From Yponomeuta sedellus (Eukaryota; Arthropoda; Insecta; Lepidoptera; Yponomeutidae), in the NCBI GenBank assembly GCA_934045075.1, contig OW203731.1, positions 13,897,062 to 13,961,061 on the forward strand: 64,000 nucleotides of DNA, in the 5' to 3' direction. The notes beneath the pieces were generated by a model. It had not been told where the DNA came from. It worked only from the letters and a program-made list of their open reading frames with translations, and did no database searches. Position 1 is the first letter of the stretch. Every line of letters begins with the position of its first letter. The translations under genes and the position numbers were made by a program. Below, piece by piece: positions 56,400 to 64,000 of this stretch.

Positions 56400-56640
56400 C
56401 CAATCGGACGATATGAACTTTTTTTTTCAGTTGGTCCGATTAACTAATCGGCCTATTCAAACTATAATTTTCTTTAGACCAATTGGTCCCACTGATCGGA
56501 CGACGTGAACTTTTGATTTCCGGTTAGTTCGATTAACTAATCGGACTATATAAACTATCATTTTATAAGACCACGTGGTCCCACCGATCGGACCACGCAT
56601 TCCAGACGTGAATGCGTGGTCCGAACTACAAATTGTTTGG
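56400..56640. repeat. Diverged tandem repeat with internal palindromes
   Basis: Two units of about 120 bp, each with CGATTAACTAATCGG, a TATAAACTATCATTTT-like stretch, then GGTCCCACYGATCGGAC. The edge has TGCGTGGTCC / GGACCACGCA complementarity. Confidence 0.75.
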
Positions 56641-57389
56641 AAGGGTGGCACTCCAAAATAAATATGTCAGTTGGGAAAAGGAAGCCATGGTGAATCCTAG
56701 GTGAATGTTTTCAATGTTTTGAAAAAAGATTCGGACTTTTATCTGTATAGGATGAAAGGTGGCCTCCTCGATAAACGTCGAAAAGAAGTTATAAGGCGAA
56801 ATGCTACACGCAAGATATATAATCGTGATCCGTCAATATCACAGAACATAAAACATAAAAAAAGAGTAGAAGTCGTAAGTGGGCGGTGCCCGCGTGCCTC
56901 ACATTAGCAATGTATTGCCTATGCGTAGTCGGTGACAGTTTTGTTGACTTCAGTTGCCGTGCGTTTCTAGTAAAGAAAAAATGGTGAAAACTTGATTAAA
57001 ATGCCTTGTTATGCTGTGTAGAGAGCAAAAACTAAAAGCTGGGGACTAAAATAGACCGATCATGCCGTAATATTTCATCGGTAAGACGTATTTCATTGTA
57101 TTTTTAATTAAATGTGTAATGACATGAACACGGAAACCAATCCGAAAATGATAAAGTGAAACCACCTTTATTTACTGGTTAGTAAAGTTAAACTTTCATC
57201 GAAGAAAGTGTACCTTCTCTAGAAATTTCTGTCATAATTTGAATTCTACTCAATTACGGATGGGGGCACACATGATAAAAATCTATCGATAATTGTCTAT
57301 GACTTAGTAACATAATGGTACTTAGGTGTTGTAAATTCCAATTCGTCTAAGTAGGTAAAATAATTGTTGTTATTTTATACCTACTTCAT

Positions 57390-57510
57390 AAGTGCCTTTT
57401 CACATGCAACCGGTCGCCGGGCCGGGTAAAGTAGTAATGTATGAGCTCCGGTCGCCGGCTGGTCGTTGTGCATGTGAAAACTGTCATTGGAGCTCATACA
57501 TTACTACTTT
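57390..57510. mobile_element. MITE-like inverted-repeat element
   Basis: TTTTCACATGCAAC and GTGCATGTGAAAAC, and AAAGTAGTAATGTATGAGCT with its complement, form overlapping inverted pairs around GC-rich CCGGTCGCCGG motifs. Confidence 0.7.
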
Positions 57511-58135
57511 CCATACGAGTTATGACATGAGCACATAGATCGCGATATAGATTTTCTTCACCAGTTTATCAGTGACTGAAATATCTAAGAAACTATCGAA
57601 GTAATTTTCATCTTACCCCTTTGACAACAGAAAACCGAGGCAATGTTACATTTACCCTCTCGGAATCAAAACAATTTGGAAGTGAGTTTTCGTTTAGTTT
57701 TCTAAGGAACCGGATACGAAATTAAAATGGATGGCAGCGACAGGAAGGCAAAATTGGTTCAAAACGACTATGAACACAATATATTCAAAGTATTTTCATG
57801 AACACTTCATAAACACTAAAAATGGCGGAAGGTGGCACTTATGTGATGCAGCAATACCAGAAAAAATGTGCTTCACTTCCAGGATAGACTCTTGCGTATA
57901 AATGAAAATATTAGTACCATCGTCAATAAAATTAGTATAACGTTTGAAACATGGCGTACAGATAGACAAAGATCTGAATTGAGTCGTAGAATACATTATA
58001 TTTCCCGTGTTATAATTTCTAACGGCCGCCAAGCAGCGGGTTAAAACTGGTTTTAAATAAGAAATAACATTTTAAAATATGAAATCTACCACATTGGTTT
58101 ATTTGTGCGTCTATGTACCCTATTAGTGTTAAATC

Positions 58136-58680
58136 TTTTTTAATACAGTTGCTCAAAAAGTGACGTATTACACGGACGTATAGCATGCGGGATGTGGGCT
58201 ATTACACACTCGTGCTTTTTTTTACCTTTCCCGCACTCGTGCGTTTTCTTTCCCAACTGTCAAAATAATGTCTATTAAAAAGAAAAACCAACCATGAAGA
58301 TTTTACTAAAAAAAATCATAGAAGTTTTTATGAGCTACTGATTTGTTTCAATATCAGATTTAATGATTTGATAGAATGAGTTAAGTTACGTTTCATTTCA
58401 TTTCATCTCATTAAATTTCATTTTCATTTCATATCAATAAAAAAAATCTTCTGAAGACTTGGCTGTATGGGCATAGTTCCCTCTGCCTTCTAGAATGGGT
58501 GAAGAAAAAAAATCTCTGCTTATATTTTTTTACGGTTGGCGCCATTATCTAAATATTTTTTCTTTATTAAATTGCTTATTTTTTTCGCAACTGTATTAAA
58601 AATAGTCGTTCAGTATACGTGCGGAAGCGTCATTGCAACTTGTCGGAACTCTTTTTAATGACAGCCTTTCCGCACTTGTA
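58136..58680. mobile_element. MITE X copy 2
   Basis: It starts TTTTTAATACAGTTGCTC; the inverted end GCAACTGTATTAAAAA lies at 58586-58602. Homology with copy 1 continues through TAGTCGTTCAGTATACGTGC to about 58680. Confidence 0.78.
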
Positions 58681-59408
58681 ATGAAATATACTATATTGCA
58701 CAAAAGATAATGTAGAAAAGATGCATTTTCTACCAGTCAACCCGCAGACAAAATGAAATAGCTAAAAATACTTCTAAGTACCAGTATTCATATTCGGCCG
58801 TTAATGTGTAAACTGTTTGTACGAGTATAATTTGTCGATAGGTTCTCCCTATCGACAAACTAGAACTCGCATTGTCCCATCCCAAACTGAGAATGTACTT
58901 GTTTTTCAATTTTGAACTTTCTATCTTAGTAGGTAAAAGTTCTTTTCGGTCCGACGCGGCGGTAGTTCCATCTAGTGCAGAGTAGCGTTACTACAAAATG
59001 TCAACCCTATTTTCATCATTGTCATTTGACTTTGATCATTGTTAACATTACAAAAAGGTGCATATTTTAATTGAAACTTTTATGATGTACACCTTTTCGG
59101 CATTGACTTTATTTACCAATGGCAGCTTGGCATTCGTAGTGTGCGTTTGGTTTGTAAGTATCAGTTTGGTTACACTGGTTTTCGTACTAATGTGTCATGT
59201 CGCTACTTCTACTCTTTTTTTATGTTCTGTGGTCAATATAAACTGTTTGATTTATTGACGTGTAGGGTAGTGTATTGAGGGATCACAATAATTATCGCTG
59301 GATTTCCGGAAATCCTTGTGATCTGATCCAAGATCCTGGATCGTGATATTTATCTTGCGTGTAGTGTTGCGCGTCAATATTTATCGCGTCAGTACGCAGC
59401 GAGACGCA

Positions 59409-59524
59409 ATGGAGGACGTCTATGACACCGCTTCTGCTTCTGAATCGTTGACAGGCGACAAGATTGTCTTGAAAGAGCTTATACTGAACTTAGAATCCCT
59501 GCCAAAAGTTCACCTATCCCGTCG
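59409..59524 (+). CDS. Candidate first exon of an unknown gene
   Basis: GACGCAATGGAGG gives a good start context, preceded by an initiator-like TCAGTA at 59387. The frame reads MEDVYDTASASESLTGDKIV then LKELILNLESLPKVHLS and ends CGTCG|GTAAAC, donor-like, phase 2. The acidic start followed by an amphipathic helix looks protein-like. No downstream exon was identified. Confidence 0.32.
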
Positions 59525-59866
59525 GTAAACATTGCTCTCTTTTGTAGCCATTTTTTTTTATACAACGCTTTCATTGTACGCGTTTTTTCATGGACTTGGG
59601 CTATAATTATCGCCACACAAGCTCTAATTTTGCTCTGTATAGGGTCCATCACGTCTGCTTCATATAAAAACGCTTCAATACTGACGCTATCCGTATCTTT
59701 GGTGTAGGGTGTGCTGTGATCCGGCTCAAGATACTTGATTAAATATCATGATAATTATCACAATATTTATTGACGTGTAGCATTCGCCCAAGACGTGATA
59801 AATTTATCTCAAGCAGTAACACTGCTCATTGATTTCAATATGGAAGTCGGATTCTTTTTAGAAAGA

Positions 59867-59921
59867 TTAGCATGGAAAGGCTCGCTTTTTAAAACATAAA
59901 AAGCGAGCCTTTCCATGCTAA
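59867..59921. repeat. Perfect 24-bp-arm hairpin
   Basis: Arms 59867-59890 (TTAGCATGGAAAGGCTCGCT...) and 59898-59921 with a 7-nt loop AAAACAT. It could be a foldback remnant or a small-RNA hairpin. Confidence 0.95.
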
Positions 59922-60218
59922 ACATAATTACATTACATAATTGTAGTGTAATTATTTTTAAATTGAGTTTTAATTATTTTGTGGAGCTGGGCCCCTTATT
60001 AATTTCAAGTGATGAAATGTTATTAAAGTTTAAGTTTCAAAATTAAGGGTAATATTTGTGAGATGTTGGAAGACTTCCATACTGACGAAACTTTAGCTGG
60101 TCTGACTTTGCGAGGCTCCAGTATGTATATTGTACGTGAGCTTTACATTTCCGGCACGGCTTTCAAAGAGAACTTAGGCGTACTTACCAAAATATTTTAT
60201 CAACATTCGAAATCAACA

Positions 60219-60617
60219 TTATAATATTGTACAGCCTTTTCCTTCCTTATGTTCCTTCCCGAGGACCACTTTCTGTTTCCTCGCCCCGGGTTTACAACAT
60301 TTTTGCGGCCCCGACGCTTTCGGTTTCTTTTTCGTTTCTTTTGCTTTTTTGTCTGCCGCTTGCTCAGCTTTCTTCATCTGCGCCTGTTTTTGCTTCAGCC
60401 ATTTATTTACTGCTTTCATGCTTTTCTTCTCGTCTCTTTTTCCTCTGAAAAGTTCTTTCTCGGCCATAAGCGAGACTGCGCTCGGGCAGGGTTTGACGCC
60501 TTTCTTCTTGGATTGTTTGAGGCATTTCTCTGGGTAAAGACAGGGCGGCAGCGCCGGGTGGCAGCGGTAAGGGGAGCACGCTGACTCCGGCGTGCACGGC
60601 GGGTGATGGATTCCCAT
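60219..60617 (-). CDS. Small basic Cys-rich protein with CaaX box (paralogue 1)
   Basis: 132 residues in one exon. The ATG at 60617 is preceded by in-frame stops and, 28 nt upstream, by an AG acceptor (TGTACTGCAG at 60646), so a 5'UTR exon exists. The N-terminal third is Cys/Pro-rich (HHPPCTPESACSPYRC, HPALPPCLYPEKC). The middle is Lys-rich and helical (DEKKSMKAVNKWLKQ, then a likely coiled coil). The C-terminus is KVVLGKEHKEGKGCTIL. CTIL fits a CaaX prenylation signal, with Leu favouring geranylgeranyl transferase I, and the upstream basic stretch would aid membrane binding. No signal peptide or membrane helix. Close paralogue at 62739-63134 on the same strand. Function unknown to me. Confidence 0.8.
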   Translation of the reverse strand: MGIHHPPCTPESACSPYRCHPALPPCLYPEKCLKQSKKKGVKPCPSAVSLMAEKELFRGKRDEKKSMKAVNKWLKQKQAQMKKAEQAADKKAKETKKKPKASGPQKCCKPGARKQKVVLGKEHKEGKGCTIL

Positions 60618-60645
60618 TTTGATGAAGCTTTATAAATCTCTCTAT

Positions 60646-62738
60646 CTGCAGTACAAAAACTATAGGTAATACATGTCTTACAATCTTCCACCAACCCGGA
60701 CTTGGTCCCGGTGGTGGAGTATGGCCTAACCTTCAGAAAAAAATGCAGAAAGAGACCCGTGCCCCCAGCAGTGGCGACATACAAGGGTTGATATCGTATA
60801 TAAAGATTACCTCCAAATCCGTAATCGTAATTCATCGATTACGGGTACTTCAGGGTATTTAAAGCATGTTTTGACCACAAATTAGAAAGAAAAGGAAATT
60901 TTTTGACTAAGAGTTCTATCTATATAATTGGTTATATATCAGAACTCGAACTCCCAGTTGCTTTATATAGATGTATTATTATTATTAATACGTTTATTGC
61001 ACATAAGTAAAAAAATACAATGGCAATGTGGCGGACTTAATGCTATTAGACCTGATTCACTACAATTTGTATCTGACCTCCACGAAAGAGAAGGACGTAG
61101 TGATGAGAGAACTTACCCTTAGATTAAGATTTTTTTGCACTTCCCTTTTTCTATTTTTTAAGTATATTTTCCCTTGAAATATAGTGATTTCTTCCTGGTT
61201 ACATATAATATGTAAGATAAATACATATTAAAAGCAGTAAGGCTTCATCTAATATTTTCCGAATAATACATTTTTGCAAATAAACCAAAACATGATGGAT
61301 AGTGATGATAACAACCACAGATTAAAAGATAACAACAAAACAGTCACAGACTACTAATGTCAAGATTATGGGCGTCGAACAGACAGTACAATTGTAGCAT
61401 AGCATAGAGATCAATATGTTATGCACGGATGCTATGGTAGAGATAACGATGGCGCCACCGCCATCGCCATCTCCACCCCGTACCTACTAATACCCACAAC
61501 CAACAAGCGTTTTCACGCGACAATAAAATGGGTTTTTTCGCGTCGTCGGCTTCTGCCACTCTACAGCAAGGTATCGCAATAGCTATTTTTCGCATTAGTA
61601 CCATCTTGCAGATCTGCAAATTATAGACTACTAGCTGGTGCCCGCGACTTCGTCTACGCAGGATTATCGGTTAGATTTTTTTCTTACTTACTTGACAGTT
61701 ATCGTCATATTTTGGACAATTCACACAATATCTTTATAAATTGTAGCCTATGTGTTATTAACACGGGATATTAACAAACATCCATCCATAAGATAAGAAT
61801 ATTCTTTATTGTACACCAGAGCACATATTATAAAACATGTAAAGATACAAAGTACAATTGGCGGCCTTATTGTTAAAAGCAAATTCTTCCAGACAACCTT
61901 ACGACGGAAAGTTGCTGAAGGAAATAAGAGACGGGTAGTCGGTGCAAATATGAATATATTAATACACTACTTATATAAATAACAATATACGTAGGTATAT
62001 TGTTATTTATATAAGTAGTGTGTAGTGTAAACAGTTACATATATAGTTATGATAAACTTACATAAATACGTTATAATAACAATCTACGCGATGAGGAAAT
62101 AAATACAATATTGTGTACCTACCTATATGGAGACATACGAAAAAGATAAAATGAAAATGACAATGCACGAAAACTAAACTTGCAGGGACAGATAAAACTC
62201 CTTAACCTTGCTTTTAAAGAAAGCTGAGGAAGGGGAGTACTTACTAACTTTCGCTTTCGCTTTATAATTTTGGTAAGGATGGTATTTCTAAAACAGTTGC
62301 CGGTGCTGAAACACCCGAAAAATCACGGGTCAATCGTTGTTACGTTTATCGAAAGTTATCTTCGCTACATACTTCAGCAGAGCAAGCTTTAATGTCTTCG
62401 AACAGCCTTCTCAAGTTCTACTCTATGATAGTATCAGATATTAGTAAAAGCCTATTATATAATAGACTTCTATATTAACGATGCAAGCTCTTGATAGTAA
62501 ACCAATTCCAATTCTGTTTTTGCCGCTGACTTTTTCTCCACTACACTGCGGCCCGGAGGCAGCGGCTTAGGTTTCACATTGTACAATGACATTCAGCAAA
62601 CAGAATGTAAATCCTTTACGTCGATGTCATTTCTTCCCATCTTATACACTGTTATAGAGGGTTCAGAAAGAGAAACGGCAAAAGCTTTGCAATTACATGT
62701 AATGCATTTTTGAAAATCTACCGACAATGTGTTAGTTC
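60646..62738. other. Spacer between the two CaaX paralogues
   Basis: Dispersed-repeat fragments (about 60700-60800, 61632-61700, 61798-61930) and a 27-bp-arm perfect palindrome at 61964-62021. The upstream 5'UTR exon of paralogue 1 probably lies here but was not located. Confidence 0.45.
61964..62021. repeat. Perfect palindrome, 27-bp arms
   Basis: ACACTACTTATATAAATAAC... at 61964-61990 and its exact complement at 61995-62021, separated by GTAG. AT-rich, so prone to cruciform or slippage formation. Confidence 0.95.
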
Positions 62739-63134
62739 TTATAATATGCAGCACCCTCCACCTTCCTTGTGTTCCTTTCCGAGGACAACCTTTCGACGTT
62801 TAGCGTGTTCTGAACAACACTTCTTGCCCCCTTTAGCCTTTCCCTTCTTAATTTCCTTTGCTCTTTTCTCCGCCTCCTTCTCCTCTTGCTTTTGGGCCGA
62901 CGTCTTTTTCTTCATCCATTTGTTGACAGCCTGCATACTTTTTTTCTCGTCTCTGGTGTCGTTGATTCTGGCTTTTTCTTCCATTATAGAGAGTGCGCTC
63001 ATGCATTTTTTCGTGCCCTTCTTCTTGGATTCCTTGAGGCATTTCTCTGGGTTAATACAGGGCGGCAGGGGGGGATGGCAGCGGTAGGGGGAGCACGCCG
63101 ACTCTGGCGTGCACGGCGGGTGGTGGACCGCCAT
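62739..63134 (-). CDS. Small basic Cys-rich protein with CaaX box (paralogue 2)
   Basis: 131 residues. The ATG at 63134 is chosen because it aligns with paralogue 1 (MAVHHPPC against MGIHHPPC); an AG acceptor (CTTTTGCAG) lies 27 nt upstream. The same layout is seen: PPCTPESACSPYRCHPPLPP, then PEKCLKESKKKG, DEKKSMQAVNKWMKKK, a Lys/Glu helix, KKCCSEHAKRRKVVLGKEHK and the C-terminus GGGCCIL. CCIL is a CaaX box in which the Cys before it could also be modified. Every N-terminal Cys aligns with paralogue 1, including CMSALS/CPSAVS. Tandem duplication with shared splice structure. Function unknown. Confidence 0.82.
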   Translation of the reverse strand: MAVHHPPCTPESACSPYRCHPPLPPCINPEKCLKESKKKGTKKCMSALSIMEEKARINDTRDEKKSMQAVNKWMKKKTSAQKQEEKEAEKRAKEIKKGKAKGGKKCCSEHAKRRKVVLGKEHKEGGGCCIL

Positions 63135-63161
63135 CTTGACGAAGCTACTGGTTATCTCAAT

Positions 63162-64000
63162 CTGCAAAAGGATTAGCTCATAATCTTCAATGCTTGCTTT
63201 TTCCTATTAGCCCGTTGAAATGCAAGTATATATCCCTACCCTTGGTTGGTGGGTAAAGTTGGGGGCGGCTTTATTTGGTTTACCTCGTCTAATCGCTGTA
63301 CTTATTTAGTTGAGTCTGCTTACTGATTCAACTCAGAGCAGTTACTTTGAGACAGTGCTCTAGAAGCTGCTGCGGGCAAAACTGGTATATGTGTCGTCAA
63401 CAGCGCACAAAGGTTTTGGACTGAGAGCCTCACCGATGATGACGACTCTAATAAGAAAGGCAGGAACAAGTTGCACTTACCCATACAATTTATATACAAT
63501 TTTTACGGTGATTTTTTGTTATACTAAATACTGCACCATGTTGACATTCATTTTATCAAACCATTTTCCCGAACCAAAGGAGTAAAGCTTGCGGATCCGT
63601 TGGTAATTTACATAAAAATATAAATATCTTTTTTGTGATTAAAACCTGACAGACCTGATAGATGACAACCACACGACATCTAGAGAAAAGCATTAAAAAA
63701 ATTGTATGCCATAAACAAAATGCTTAGAGGTCGTGGTTACGGAGGTCCACTGACCTGGGCGATTTTGCTGCTGTAACAAAATCCCCCATACACCCGAAAT
63801 TAGTGTGCTGCTTCTAAATAAGAATAACTTGTATGGGATAACTTTGAAATCGCGAAAAAATTTCACCTGTTCCATACTTATCACCTACAGTATTAAAATG
63901 TGTGCAACCGATAATATTTTTTTGCCGAACTCTTTGTTTTCCCAATTATTATTGTTCGTTTGATGGATAGAACCACCCATTTTCGGTTCGGATGTGTACG
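63162..64000. other. Right edge, no gene recognised
   Basis: AT-rich DNA with short open frames lacking any familiar motif. The 5'UTR exon of paralogue 2 may lie here or beyond the edge. Confidence 0.45.

Larger units (their letters stand above)
54993..60218. other. Intergenic between CaaX genes
   Basis: It contains diverged tandem repeats at 56400-56640 (unit about 120 bp with TCCGATTAACTAATCGG), an inverted-repeat element at 57390-57505 (AAAGTAGTAATGTATGAGCTCC and its complement) and MITE X copy 2. It also has a 12-bp-arm hairpin at 58830-58860, a perfect hairpin at 59867-59921, and two short open frames listed separately. Confidence 0.45.

Noticed and set aside
56701..56907. Basic frame of 68 residues
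   Set aside because: Begins at GTG; no domain and no splice support.
59058..59258. Hydrophobic frame of about 58 residues
   Set aside because: T-rich DNA yields hydrophobic chance frames; no start context or relatives.
63135..63167. Longer start for CaaX paralogue 2
   Set aside because: The upstream codons cross a splice acceptor, and the start aligned with paralogue 1 is at 63134.
1..64000. CRISPR arrays, operons, ribosome binding sites
   Set aside because: This is a split-gene eukaryotic region. The repeats present are microsatellites, SINEs and foldbacks, not spacer arrays.

Overview
This window is eukaryotic and almost certainly lepidopteran. Genes are split by GT-AG introns, and the intervening DNA is full of repeat types typical of moths and butterflies: tRNA-derived SINEs, foldback MITEs, a Gypsy element, a truncated non-LTR element, and dispersed repeats ending in GTCA microsatellites. 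The species cannot be named from this sequence.

Layout. (1) About 5.3-22.6 kb, minus strand: nine coding exons of a spinophilin/neurabin (PP1-targeting scaffold) gene. They run from the start ATG through the N-terminal actin-binding-like region, the KVKF PP1-docking exon and the complete PDZ domain. The reading frame is continuous across all eight introns. The coiled-coil 3' end is not found here and probably lies beyond the left edge. Two introns hold decayed copies of neighbouring coding exons, and one intron uses a GC-AG donor. (2) About 23.2-40.0 kb, plus strand, divergent from spinophilin: a six-exon gene for a secreted protein of about 315 residues built of thyroglobulin type-1-like cysteine modules. 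Its first intron holds a complete, sense-oriented, apparently very young Ty3/Gypsy retrotransposon with identical 127-bp LTRs, a 5-bp target duplication and one gag-pol frame. Its fifth intron holds a 1.34-kb inverted repeat with colinear, nearly identical arms. (3) About 40-54.6 kb: mostly repeats, including a tandem array of tRNA-bearing SINE units and a perfect 94-bp-arm palindrome, plus a few unassigned exon-like islands. (4) About 54.6-63.2 kb, minus strand: two close paralogues (60.2 and 62.7 kb) and one possible distant relative (54.6 kb) encoding small basic Cys-rich proteins that end in CaaX-type prenylation motifs (CTIL, CCIL, CTIL). I do not recognise this family.

The two named host genes do not form an obvious pathway. 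Spinophilin is an intracellular scaffold and the thyroglobulin-module protein is secreted. They share a roughly 0.65-kb divergent upstream region. The most unusual material is the CaaX paralogue group, the giant inverted repeat inside a transcribed intron, the perfect palindrome, and the exon relics in spinophilin. Splice sites were read by eye from consensus and frame continuity. No homology search was possible.
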